Shown: positions 32,516 through 42,212 of the stretch, piece by piece
Numbering within the stretch: position 1 is the first letter of the stretch
Layout: every line of letters begins with the position of its first letter
Assembly (NCBI GenBank): GCA_021234155.1
Contig: JAJEKV010000100.1
Span: 3,636,116-3,700,115, forward strand
Length of the DNA stretch: 64,000 nt
Direction: 5' to 3'
Origin: Isoetes taiwanensis
Taxonomy: Eukaryota > Streptophyta > Lycopodiopsida > Isoetales > Isoetaceae
The notes under the pieces: generated by a model
Told to the model about the DNA's origin: nothing
Seen by the model: only the letters and a program-made list of their open reading frames with translations
Databases searched by the model: none
Position numbers and translations under genes: made by a program

Positions 32516-35446
32516 ATGTGCAAAACCAATCCCAGATCCAAGGAACAGCCACTTTCGTCCAAATTTGCCAAAAAACAGATGACCAGTACTTGGGATATTC
32601 TGAGTCTAAATGAGGGATGCAAAGTTCTTGAGCTGACAGTTGATGGGCTGTCCATTGAAAACATTATTTGCATTCTGCAGAAGTGCAGGAAGAACAAGAA
32701 CCTACAAATTGCCAGGAGTCTGTATGCCCACATTTGCAAAAAGGGTCTGGAAGGGCACAGAACACTGGGAAATTACATTGTGCCCATGTTTGTGGAATGT
32801 GGGAGTGTTCCAGATGCCCAGGAAGCTTTTGACAGGTTACGACATCGAAATGAGTTTTCTTGGACATCTCTTATAGCAGGGTATATAGAATGTGGAAAAT
32901 CATTGCATGCGCTGAGCCTTTATCCAAAAATGCAAGCTGATGGCATAAGCCCTAGCCGTCATACGCTTACAGCTTTGTTACGAGCTTGTGCACGAACAAA
33001 TGACATTGAAAGAGGCCGACAAATTCATGGAGACATAATGAAATTAGGACTTGAAAGTAATGTTTTTGTTGGCAGCACTCTAGTTCACATGTATGCAAAA
33101 TGTAGCTCACTATCAGAAGCTCAAGCAGTTTTTGACAACATTCCAGCTAGGAATGTTGTAGGTTGGACAGCACTAATTGCGGGCTATGTCGAACATGGAT
33201 TTGGTCAGAAAGTACTGCATTGTTATGAAGAGATGCAGATGGAAGGCGTCTCTCCAAATATTGTGACGTATGCATATGTTTTGAAGGCCTGTGCCATCTT
33301 ACAAGCCATAAATAAAGGCCGACAAGTACACGCTGAGATTGCACAATGTGGTTGTGAAAAAAATCTCATTGTAGGCAGCAATTTGATTGACATGTATGCC
33401 AAGTGTGGGTCTCTTTTTGAGGCACAACAAGTGTTTGACAGGCTTCCCCTCCGGGATGCTGTGGCATGGACGGCAATGATTGCAAGTTTTGCGGAAAATG
33501 AATTACCTTTTGAAGCATTGAGCTGCTTTGAACAGATGCAAAAAGAAGGCATACCTACTGATGCTGTCACATTAGTTTGCAGTTTGAAAGTTTGTGCCAG
33601 CATAGGAGCTGTTATAAAGGGTCGAGAGATACATGCTGGAATTGCTCATAAAGGCCCTGAAAGAGAACCTTATGTTGGTCGAATTTTGGTTGACATGTAT
33701 GCCAAGTGTGGTTCACTTACAGAGGCTGAAACCATTTTTGACAAGCTGCATGATCGAAATGTAGTCTGTTGGACTGCACTAATTTCAGGATATGTTGACT
33801 ATGGATTTGGTAAAAAAGCACTTCAGTGTTTCAGTCAAATGCAGTTAGAAGGTATTGCTCCTGATGCTGTAATATTTACATGCTGTTTGAAAGCTTGCGG
33901 CAGCATAAGAGCTATAGACAGAGGTAGAGAAATACATAATGAGGTTTTGAAGCAAGGACTTGAAAAAGATATTATTATTGGCAATAGTTTGATAGACATG
34001 TATATTAAATGTGGCACACTTATAGAAGCTTGTAAAATTTTTAACAGCCTACCAGCTCAAGACGTTGTATCATGGAATGCGCTAATTTCAGGACATGCAG
34101 AAGATGGTTTTGCCCATGTAGCCATGAAATTATTTGAAGAGATGAATCTAGGACCAGCATGCCCAAATTTTGTCACATTTATTTGCAGTTTGAGATGCTG
34201 TGGAAACATAGGGGCCATAGCCAAAGGCCGGGCAGTACATGCTGAGATTGCCCTTGAAGGACTTGAGGAAGATCTTTGTGTTGCAAACGGTTTAATTGAC
34301 ATGTATGTGAAATGCAACTCTCTTGCAGAGGCTCAGGAAGTCTTTGACAAGGTTCCACATCGCAATGTTGTCTCATGGAATGCAATAATGGCAGGACATA
34401 TTGACAATGGACATAGTTTAGAAGCAACAAAATGTTATGAGCAGCTGGGATTAGAAAGTGTCTCCCCTAATCCTGCCACCTTTGTTTTCGCGTTAAAAGC
34501 ATATGCTGACCTAAAGGTTTTAGATAAGAGGAAAGAAATACATACCAAGATTGTGGCCCATGGTTTTGAAAATGACCCATTGCTAGGCAATGCCGTGGTT
34601 GACATGTATGCTAAAGGGGATTTTCTTATAGAGGCAAGAGAGGTCTTCGATAAATTGAAATTCCGGACTGTGGTATCTTGGAATTCACTAATTTCTGGAT
34701 ATGTTGAAAATGGACATGGCGAAGAGGCATTGAAATGCTTTGAGCAGATGCATATGGAAGGCATATGCCCTGATGCTGTAACATTTGTGTGTGCCTTAAA
34801 AGCTTGTGAGTGCTTGGGAGCTGTTGACAAGGGCCATGAAATACATATTGAGATTGCACAAAAGGGTTTTGAAAAAGACGTTTTTGTTGGTACCAGTTTG
34901 GTTGACATGTATGCCAAAGCTGGTTCACTTCGAGATGCCCATCACGTGTTTGAGAATTTACTTGTCAAAGATGTTACAGCATGGAATGCAATGATTAGAG
35001 GTTTTAGCATTAACTTCAAAAGTAACATGGCTGTGAAATGTTTTGAAGATATGTGCAGGGAAAGGATACAACCAGATGGCATTACATTTGTATGCCTTCT
35101 AAGTGCTTGCAGCCGTGCAAGCCTGGTAGCTAAAGGTTGCCAGTATTTTAAGTCAATGAGAAAGAAATATGGAATTTCTCCGACAATAGATCATTATACT
35201 TGCATGGTTGATCTTCTTGCACGAACAGGACACTTGCATGCAGCGGAGATGTTGCTTTTGACTGCCCCATATTCCCCATCTGAGGAAGCTTTAAAATCTT
35301 TGCTTAATGCTTGTAGAAGCTATGGAGAATCTGAACTAGGCCTGAGATGTTTTCAGCACCTAGTTCAAAAGAATCCAGGGAAATCGGCTTCCTATGTACT
35401 TATGGCAAATATCTATGCAGGTGCTGGCATATTGGATGAAGCTTAG
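32516..35446 (+). CDS. PLS-class PPR protein, DYW domain lost
   Basis: An intronless frame of 976 residues made of about nine P-L-S triplets with a period near 101 residues (LKAC...GREIH, then DMYAKCG, then VVSWNALISGY). PLS-class PPR proteins select cytidines for editing in organelle RNA. The array runs to an E1-like region (APYSPSEEALKSLLNACRSY, then ASYVLMANIYAGAG) and stops at LDEA. The homologous gene at 36490-40380 continues there into E2 and DYW domains. Eroded remains of both lie just past this stop, so the truncation is secondary. The protein may be inactive, or may act with a deaminase supplied in trans. The long intact repeat frame argues that it is recent or selected. It is convergent with its paralogue, about 1 kb away. 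The start is the first ATG in frame (MCKTNPRSKEQ). Confidence 0.88.
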   Translation: MCKTNPRSKEQPLSSKFAKKQMTSTWDILSLNEGCKVLELTVDGLSIENIICILQKCRKNKNLQIARSLYAHICKKGLEGHRTLGNYIVPMFVECGSVPDAQEAFDRLRHRNEFSWTSLIAGYIECGKSLHALSLYPKMQADGISPSRHTLTALLRACARTNDIERGRQIHGDIMKLGLESNVFVGSTLVHMYAKCSSLSEAQAVFDNIPARNVVGWTALIAGYVEHGFGQKVLHCYEEMQMEGVSPNIVTYAYVLKACAILQAINKGRQVHAEIAQCGCEKNLIVGSNLIDMYAKCGSLFEAQQVFDRLPLRDAVAWTAMIASFAENELPFEALSCFEQMQKEGIPTDAVTLVCSLKVCASIGAVIKGREIHAGIAHKGPEREPYVGRILVDMYAKCGSLTEAETIFDKLHDRNVVCWTALISGYVDYGFGKKALQCFSQMQLEGIAPDAVIFTCCLKACGSIRAIDRGREIHNEVLKQGLEKDIIIGNSLIDMYIKCGTLIEACKIFNSLPAQDVVSWNALISGHAEDGFAHVAMKLFEEMNLGPACPNFVTFICSLRCCGNIGAIAKGRAVHAEIALEGLEEDLCVANGLIDMYVKCNSLAEAQEVFDKVPHRNVVSWNAIMAGHIDNGHSLEATKCYEQLGLESVSPNPATFVFALKAYADLKVLDKRKEIHTKIVAHGFENDPLLGNAVVDMYAKGDFLIEAREVFDKLKFRTVVSWNSLISGYVENGHGEEALKCFEQMHMEGICPDAVTFVCALKACECLGAVDKGHEIHIEIAQKGFEKDVFVGTSLVDMYAKAGSLRDAHHVFENLLVKDVTAWNAMIRGFSINFKSNMAVKCFEDMCRERIQPDGITFVCLLSACSRASLVAKGCQYFKSMRKKYGISPTIDHYTCMVDLLARTGHLHAAEMLLLTAPYSPSEEALKSLLNACRSYGESELGLRCFQHLVQKNPGKSASYVLMANIYAGAGILDEA

Positions 35447-35654
35447 GAAACTTGCAAGGGCAAAGAACAAACTTGCAAGGTGTTTGATAGAAGTTGTGCA
35501 TGCAACATGAAGAACATGTGCATAATGTAGATGTTTTAATTTCTGATGGGAACAATGAATGTGGTGATTGGCGATAATGTTTGGCCTTGTCCATATGCCA
35601 AGAGGCGTGAGTAAAGATTTGAGGATGTGTAATCATCACCGCCACAATGTAAGA
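35447..35654 (+). pseudogene. Decayed E2/DYW deaminase remnant of the upstream PPR gene
   Basis: One frame over, 35445-35510 reads RKLARAKNKLARCLIEVVHAT, matching KKKLGRALIEVNKQIHEF of the paralogue. Further on, SDGNNECGDW and then AIMFGLVHMPRG and KDLRMCNHHRHN (35571-35654) match its SDGAKETSLCGHAERLAIAFG and KNLRMCNNCHSACK. The H-A-E zinc/catalytic motif and the second Cys of CxxC are destroyed. Several stops and frameshifts intervene. Confidence 0.82.
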
Positions 35655-36245
35655 CGATCACATCCAGAACCTAACCATCTGAATGGACTGGAAAAATGTC
35701 AAGCAGACAGGTGAAGCCATTGGCCACCATCTGATCTATAACTGCAGGTTATTAGATCGTATTGGAGGACTCATCATACATGCCCCTAGTCTCCAAAAGT
35801 GGGTAAGTATCACAACAATGGCAAAGCTAGTTTACCCAGCTAGGGAACGCATGGTTCATTAGATAAGTTATGGCAATGCCAAATAGTGAGATTGTTCTGG
35901 AAGAGTGTCGATATTCTACTTGAAATTACAAAGGAGTTGGCACACCAAGGTGGGGAGGACCATTTAAGGTGGCCAAGGAAGTTGGAGAGAGTGCCTGTTC
36001 CAGTAATATTAAAGCACATCTTGCAGACAAAAAAGAAAGAACTAAAGAACAGCTTTAAGAAAGAAGCAGCTAAACCATAGCATAATAAAAAAAACCTTTC
36101 CTTTGTTTCAAATTCGTTTTGCTTCATTATTGTTTGTCCTGGATTTATTCATTGCTTCTATTTCCTGAGAAGCCAAGCCTTTGTCATATAAAAAGGAACA
36201 CTAATTCCAAGTTGAGAAAGGCTGAGAAAGGCTATGAACCTTAAA

Positions 36246-36443
36246 AAGCTTCCCATACTTCACATAAGTGTGGGAAGCGTGACTTTCATTCAGCATATAT
36301 ATTGGGAGTATGCTTCTGTACCTTGCAAAGATACAATGATAACCCAAAGTTATGCAGTATGCTATTTCTATATTGGGAGTATGCTTCTGTACCTTGCAAA
36401 GGTACACAAATGATAATCCAAAGTTATGCACTATGATATTTCT
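36246..36443. repeat. Hairpin and 71-bp tandem duplication between the PPR genes
   Basis: gcttcccatactt and aagtgtgggaagc (36248-36278) pair with one mismatch around a 5-nt loop. A 71-bp unit (tatattgggagtatgcttct...) follows, starting at 36298 and repeated at 36369 with a 3-bp gain. The location is the shared 3' intergenic space of two convergent genes. Confidence 0.75.
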
Positions 36444-36489
36444 ATTCATACTCATGCAGGCACCCAAAGGAAGCTATTTTACAGAATTA

Positions 36490-39400
36490 TCACCACATAT
36501 CTTCACAAGAACACAAGCCATTATTGAAGTGATGGACCCAGTTACATTCCTGAAGAACAATCTCTCTTCTTTCAATTTTAGAGATGATCTTACAAGCAGA
36601 ATGGCAGTTGTTGCACATCCTGAGGTTTTTAGTCACACGTAGTGCATGTCCTTGCGGAGTGTGAAGAAGCCCAAACGCTATTGCCAATCTCTCTGCATGA
36701 CCACATAATGATGTTTCCTTAGCGCCATCAGAAATAGGTTTCAAAACAAGGTCTAGATTAGGCGCATATCCCTCGTACTCCATGCGTGAACGCAATGCAT
36801 ATAGCATTCTTGATATCTCCTCACTTTGGTTAGTACCCACCACAAATTCATGTATCTGTTTGTTCACCTCTATTAAAGCCCTGCCAAGCTTTTTTTTAGC
36901 CCCTGAATGTTTTCTTAACTCCTCAATCCTTTTTACATCATCCCACCTCCCAGAAGCTGCATAGGCATTTTCCATTAACATATATGCAGCAGCATTCTCA
37001 GGATTCAATTGAACCAGCTGCTGAAAGCATCTTAATCCTAGTTCTACCTCCCCATAAGTTTTGCATGCACTAAGCAAGGCTGTTAATGCTTCTTCAGAGG
37101 GGGCATATGGCATACTTTCAAGCAAACTTTCCGCATCATGGAACCGCCCAGTCCGTGCAAGAAGATCAACCATGCAAATATAATGATCAATTGATGGCAT
37201 TATACCATATTCAGCCCTCATGATCTTAAAGTATTCTTGACCTTTGTCTACCAGGCTACAACGACTACATACAGTCAAAAGGCATATAAAGGTAACGTCA
37301 TCAGGCTTAATGCCCTGCTGTTGCATGGCTTCAAAGAAATTTATGACTAACTTGCCCTCGTACGTCATGCCATATCCCCCCATAATTGCATTCCAGGACA
37401 CAATGTCTGGCATTGGTATCTTGTTGAAAACTTGCCGTGCCTCTACAAGGGAACCACATTTGGCATACATGTCAACGAGAGTATTGGCAACAATTTGATT
37501 CCCCAAGAGTCCATTTTTTTCAATCTGCGCATGTATTCCTCGACCCCTGTCTATGGCTCCACTGTTTCCACAAACTTTCAAGCTGCAGGCAAACGTGACA
37601 GCATCTGGAGCGATTCCTTCCGCTTGTATATGCTCTAAGCATTTTAGTGCCTGCCGACCCAATCCCTTTTCTGCATATCCAGCAATTATTGCATTCCATG
37701 CCACTATATCTTGAATTGGAATGCTGTTGAAAATCTCTAAGGCCTCTTCAATTGCACCACATTTTGCATACATGTCAATCAAAGTGTTAGAAACATTAAT
37801 TTCTTTGTCATATCTCTTTTCGACAACCTCTGTATGAACTTCTTTGCCTTTGCCCAATGCTCTTATTTTGCCACAAGCTTTCAGACTACCAACAAATGTC
37901 ACAGAATTTGGTGACATGCCCTCCAATTGCATATTATCAAAGCAGTCCAGTGCGTCTTTACCAAATCCTTTTTCAGCATATGCTGTAATCATTGCATTCC
38001 ACGAAACAACATTTCGAGCTGGTAACTTGTTAAATACCTCCCGTGCCTCCCCAAGAAAACCCAAGTTAGCAAGCATGTCAATGAGAGTGTTTCCTATGAA
38101 AAGATCTCCTTCAAACCCCTCTAACGAAATTCGAGCACATGTCTCTTGGAACTTACCTAAAACTCCTAAAGTGCCAGCAGCTTTCAAAATGGCAACAAAT
38201 GTGACAGCATCGGGAGAAATGCCTTCCGATTGCATCTGGTCAAAGCATTTCATTGCTTTCTCACCAGATCCATATTCTGATAATCCTGCAATTATTTCAT
38301 TCCAGGATATGATATCTCTAACTGGCATCTTGTTGAATACTTCCTCTGCTTCTGTAAGCGAGCCACATTTAGTATACATGTTTATCAAACTGTTGCCAAC
38401 GGAAACGTCTAAATCAGATGCCTTTTGTACAACCTCTGAGTGTATCTTTCGGCCCTTGGCTATGGCAGTTGAACTGCTGCAGGCCTTTAAGCTGCAAACA
38501 AATGTGATAGCATCTGGAAATGTCCCTTCTAAATGCATTTGATCAAAGAATGACAATGCCTCTAGGCCAAAATGATTTTCAGCATATCCTGCAATTATGG
38601 AAGTCCAAGCCACTGCATCTCGAACTGGAAGCTTGTCAAACACCTCTTGAGCCTCCAAAAGTGAGCCAAATCTGGCATACATAGCAAGCAGTGTGTTGCC
38701 TACCAAAATATTTTGTACACATCCCATCTTTACAGCCTCAGAATGTACTTTTCGGATTTTGCTTAAGCTTCTTAAACTGTCACTAGCTTTCAGGGCAGAG
38801 AAAAATGTGAAGGCATTTTGTGATATGCCTTCTGCTTGCATCTGCTCAAAGCATGTCAGTGCTTCCAAAGGCTGTCCATTCTTTTCGTATGCTGAAATAA
38901 TCGCATTGCATGACATGACATTCTTAACTGGCAAATTGTCAAAAACTTGTTGTGCCTCTGCAACTGAACCACATTTTGCATACATATCAACCAAAGCTTT
39001 ACCAACAGAAGGGTCATTTCCAAGCCTCTGCTGTGAAATTTGGGCATGTATATCTCGACCTCTTTCTATGTCTCCTATGTTTCCACAAGCTTTCAAAACG
39101 GAAACCAGTATGACAGCATTTGGTGATATGTGCTGCTGCTGCATCTGAGAAAAACATTCCAGTGCTTCCTCACTTAGGCCATTTTCAGCATAACCTGATA
39201 CTATTATGGTCCATGATATAGTGTCCCGAATTCGCAGTTTAACAAACACCTTCTGAGCTTCTGAAAGTGAGTCACATTTGACATACATGGCCATCAAAGC
39301 ATTACCAACTACAAGGTCTTTTTCAAACCCCCTTTGTGCAATTTCAGTGTGGATTTCTCGTCCTTTATCTATAGCCCCTATGTTCGTGCAAGCTTTTACG

Positions 39401-40380
39401 CTGCAAGAAAACGTGATAGCATTCGGGGAAATGCCATTCACTTGCATGTATTTACAACATTTTAGAGCTTCTACACTCAACCCATAATCAACATATCCTG
39501 CAATTAGTGCATTCCATGACACAATGCTTTGAATTGGCAACTTATCAAGCACTTCCTGTGCCTCACCAAACGCACCACATTTAGCATACATGTCAACTAA
39601 ACTGCTGTTAACAAAGGAATCGTTTCCAAATTCTTTCTGAGATATCTCAGCATGAATTTCTCGTCCTTGGTATACTACCCCTTTGCAACCACAAGCTTTC
39701 AAACTACACACGTATGTAGCAGCATTTGGAACTATACCTTCTAGCTGCATCTCTTCAAAGCATTTCAGTGCTTCCTGCCCACATCCATGTTCAACATAAC
39801 CTGCGATTAATGCAGTCCATGACACGACATTTCGGGCTGGCATGTTGTCCAAGACCCCTCTTCCCTCTGCAAGGGAGCCGCACTTAGCATACATGTCAAT
39901 TAAAGTACTACCCACATACAGGTCTTTCTCATATCCATATTTTTTAATATCAAGATGAATTTGATGACCAGTTCTAAGGTCTTTCATTCTAGAACAAGCT
40001 TTTACTAGAGCTGTGAGAGTATAACTGTTAGCATCAACACAATCATCATGCATTTTCTGGTACATGCCTAAAGCATGGCATGCTTGTCCGCATTCAATAT
40101 ACCCCAACAGGAGAGAGGACCAGGAATGTTGATTTCTACAAAGCAAACTGTTGAATGCTAGCTGAGCGTCAGATGCACTCCCGCATTCTACAAGCATAGG
40201 CACAATGTAGTTACCATCAATTGTTTCAGGTTCCAGTATATCCTTGTAAATTTCCTTCTGAACATGCTTGGCATGATCTAGTTTGCGTTTTTTCCCACAT
40301 CTCCGCATGATGCCAACAACATCCAAAGAAGTCTGCTCGTATTTGTGTGCTAGGAAACCAAATGTCTTCTCCAAATTCAT
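36490..40380 (-). CDS. DYW-class PPR RNA-editing factor
   Basis: An intronless frame of 1296 residues. DYW-class PPR proteins bind a site in plastid or mitochondrial RNA and deaminate C to U. About ten P-L-S triplets occupy residues 20-1040. E1/E2 motifs follow (SEEALTALLSACKTYGEVEL, PENAAAYMLMENAYAASG), then a PG-box-like segment (LGRALIEVNKQIHEF). The C-terminal DYW domain has the zinc and catalytic signature CGHAERLAIAFGLL, followed by CNNCHSA and a second CSC near the end. It terminates CSCEDMW, so the usual DYW tripeptide is DMW. All zinc ligands are present, so activity is plausible. The start is the first ATG in frame (MNLEKTFGFLAH); the frame opens 11 codons earlier without an ATG. 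It is paralogous to the gene at 32516-35446. The target site is unknown. Confidence 0.94.
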   Translation of the reverse strand: MNLEKTFGFLAHKYEQTSLDVVGIMRRCGKKRKLDHAKHVQKEIYKDILEPETIDGNYIVPMLVECGSASDAQLAFNSLLCRNQHSWSSLLLGYIECGQACHALGMYQKMHDDCVDANSYTLTALVKACSRMKDLRTGHQIHLDIKKYGYEKDLYVGSTLIDMYAKCGSLAEGRGVLDNMPARNVVSWTALIAGYVEHGCGQEALKCFEEMQLEGIVPNAATYVCSLKACGCKGVVYQGREIHAEISQKEFGNDSFVNSSLVDMYAKCGAFGEAQEVLDKLPIQSIVSWNALIAGYVDYGLSVEALKCCKYMQVNGISPNAITFSCSVKACTNIGAIDKGREIHTEIAQRGFEKDLVVGNALMAMYVKCDSLSEAQKVFVKLRIRDTISWTIIVSGYAENGLSEEALECFSQMQQQHISPNAVILVSVLKACGNIGDIERGRDIHAQISQQRLGNDPSVGKALVDMYAKCGSVAEAQQVFDNLPVKNVMSCNAIISAYEKNGQPLEALTCFEQMQAEGISQNAFTFFSALKASDSLRSLSKIRKVHSEAVKMGCVQNILVGNTLLAMYARFGSLLEAQEVFDKLPVRDAVAWTSIIAGYAENHFGLEALSFFDQMHLEGTFPDAITFVCSLKACSSSTAIAKGRKIHSEVVQKASDLDVSVGNSLINMYTKCGSLTEAEEVFNKMPVRDIISWNEIIAGLSEYGSGEKAMKCFDQMQSEGISPDAVTFVAILKAAGTLGVLGKFQETCARISLEGFEGDLFIGNTLIDMLANLGFLGEAREVFNKLPARNVVSWNAMITAYAEKGFGKDALDCFDNMQLEGMSPNSVTFVGSLKACGKIRALGKGKEVHTEVVEKRYDKEINVSNTLIDMYAKCGAIEEALEIFNSIPIQDIVAWNAIIAGYAEKGLGRQALKCLEHIQAEGIAPDAVTFACSLKVCGNSGAIDRGRGIHAQIEKNGLLGNQIVANTLVDMYAKCGSLVEARQVFNKIPMPDIVSWNAIMGGYGMTYEGKLVINFFEAMQQQGIKPDDVTFICLLTVCSRCSLVDKGQEYFKIMRAEYGIMPSIDHYICMVDLLARTGRFHDAESLLESMPYAPSEEALTALLSACKTYGEVELGLRCFQQLVQLNPENAAAYMLMENAYAASGRWDDVKRIEELRKHSGAKKKLGRALIEVNKQIHEFVVGTNQSEEISRMLYALRSRMEYEGYAPNLDLVLKPISDGAKETSLCGHAERLAIAFGLLHTPQGHALRVTKNLRMCNNCHSACKIISKIERREIVLQECNWVHHFNNGLCSCEDMW

Positions 40381-41654
40381 AGCTGTCGAGTATGAAATGC
40401 AACTGAGTCCCAAGCATTCTATTAATAAGCCAAAGATTCAGAGTTTCTGTTTTGATGAGGTGGGATATATATGCTATTCTCCGACTAAAGAACAAGTTTT
40501 CATTTCTAGTGCGAATTACCTTTTCCCGTTCGTTGAGTAGAAGAACCAGATTAGGTTTCAAGCACCGGGTCAAACTTTGGTCAATACATACAGTATAAAT
40601 TATCTTCACATTCACATATTTAGGATTACTAAAAATTGAAAAGATGTTTCTAAGGACGAAAAAAAAATGTTGATGCATTGGAGGCTTTGGTGCATTCATG
40701 CATTGAAATATACTACTCGGTTATTGAGGGCCGGATTTCAATGTTGGATCCAAGGCTTTGAATCCTGGCCGCATCTAAGATTTGGATCGTTTCTTACCTT
40801 AACAGCTCTGGGCTCTAGATTCCAAGAAGATCAAGATTTCCATTGATTGTTACATCAACGAACCAGTCTTCCTCTTCCGGGGTGGGATGTTGATGCATTG
40901 GAGGCCTTGATGCATTCAGAAAGTTTTATTGGCCCATGCACTACGGGTCAAGTATACTACTCCATATCACATAAGGGATCATTTCTACCTCCTCAAGGGG
41001 TATAGAAGTGGAATTGTTTTGATTATTTGTTTGAGATTTTACTTCAATGCCGGCCCCTAGTGCAAGTAGGTTTCCCAATATTATAAAGCTATAATTTTGT
41101 GATGTCTTGCTTTGAATGTATGTTGATATAGCCCTTGTATGATTCTCTATTTACTTTTCCATGTGCACCATTTTGCCCTACCCTTGGCTTTTCTCTACGG
41201 TATCATTTTACTGTTCCACGTGCGCCATTTTGACCTCCGTTATATATAATGAATGGGCTGTATCAACTTCGGAACAAAAAGTTATATTAAGAATTTATGA
41301 AAGCTGAGCTTAAAAAACCAGCAGTAGGGCAGGCTTGAGGAAAAGATAGGGTGTAGTTTTGTTCAAATTGAATCCATGGTGGCCAATAGGTTAGAGATGG
41401 CTTTCAATGGGGGCACAAACCAAGCATACAACTGCTATCTGACATATACGATAAGTTACATTACCTGTGTGTATTAGGCAACAACAATGGTTAAGTAGGT
41501 GGGTCCTTGTGCGAAATGCAAAATGTAGATGTAATGTTGCACACTGTCCTTTTTTATAAGGACAAATTAAAGAAAGAAATATACTATCCCTCGTAACTTC
41601 CACATTTTATTGGAATTATGCTATTGATAAGGGCATTAGTCCTTAGGGAGATCG
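40381..41654. other. Upstream region of the DYW gene, intergenic
   Basis: No gene seen. A short phrase (gttgatgcattggaggc) occurs at about 40670 and 40887. Confidence 0.4.
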
Positions 41655-41724
41655 GAAAGTATTGAAAGAGCATTGAGCTTCTGCCCACAGAAAGTATTGA
41701 AAGAGCATTGAGCTTCTGCCCACA
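41655..41724. repeat. Tandem duplication, 35-bp unit
   Basis: gaaagtattgaaagagcatt with the following gagcttctgcccaca is repeated at a 35-bp period, without change. Confidence 0.85.
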
Positions 41725-41829
41725 GAGATTAGTTCGATTAGGTCTTAAGCAGCAAGGATGGTAACCTTATGGGAGGCAGTTGAAATATAACTAAAGATAA
41801 CTTCGAGGGCACAAGGAACCTGATGCATA

Positions 41830-42058
41830 GAGCTCTTGTTGTTTTTGGCAACTTGTCTGTCTGTCTATCTGTTCATTCTTCTATCCTTCAACCAACAATG
41901 ACAATAAGCTTCATTGCACAACTCATTTATTATTTCATTTCTAATATCGTCAGTAATACAAAGCTTTCCCCTTTAAAACCTTTTGGAGGAGAGTTTCTTA
42001 ACTCTAATAGTAATGGTATACTGCCTCAATTGTATGGATTCCATGGGGTTTAGTCTTC
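41830..42058 (-). mobile_element. Formerly coding repeat element, copy A
   Basis: On the minus strand this matches 44120-44390 and reads NPMESIQLRQYTITIRVKKL..., then GKLCITDDIRNEIINELC and EAYCHCWLKD. One stop sits inside, and a (tgtc)n-derived segment follows. The family is unknown to me. Agreement at the protein level between copies shows it was coding. Confidence 0.6.
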
Positions 42059-42070
42059 TGAGACGTAAGA

Positions 42071-42212
42071 AAGAAAAAAGCAAATATCCATTGTATTTTA
42101 TCTCTAGCACTCACTGTCAAATCTAGGTTTCTGGGATTTATTTCAGTTCATATCATCTCATTAAGACAATAACATAAACAAATAAAGAGCTAGAAGAGTA
42201 TATACAAATGGG
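42071..42212. repeat. 142-bp dispersed repeat, copy 1
   Basis: The sequence ending aataacataaacaaataaag agctagaagag is repeated with few changes at 50838-50972. It adjoins the coding repeat copy A and may be part of the same element. Confidence 0.8.

Noticed and set aside
33147-39148. Open frames on the strands opposite the two PLS-PPR genes (up to 232 codons)
   Set aside because: They are antisense shadows of the repeats with no independent support.
40381-40413. Upstream extension of the DYW protein
   Set aside because: It would start at TTG; the first ATG is at 40378-40380.
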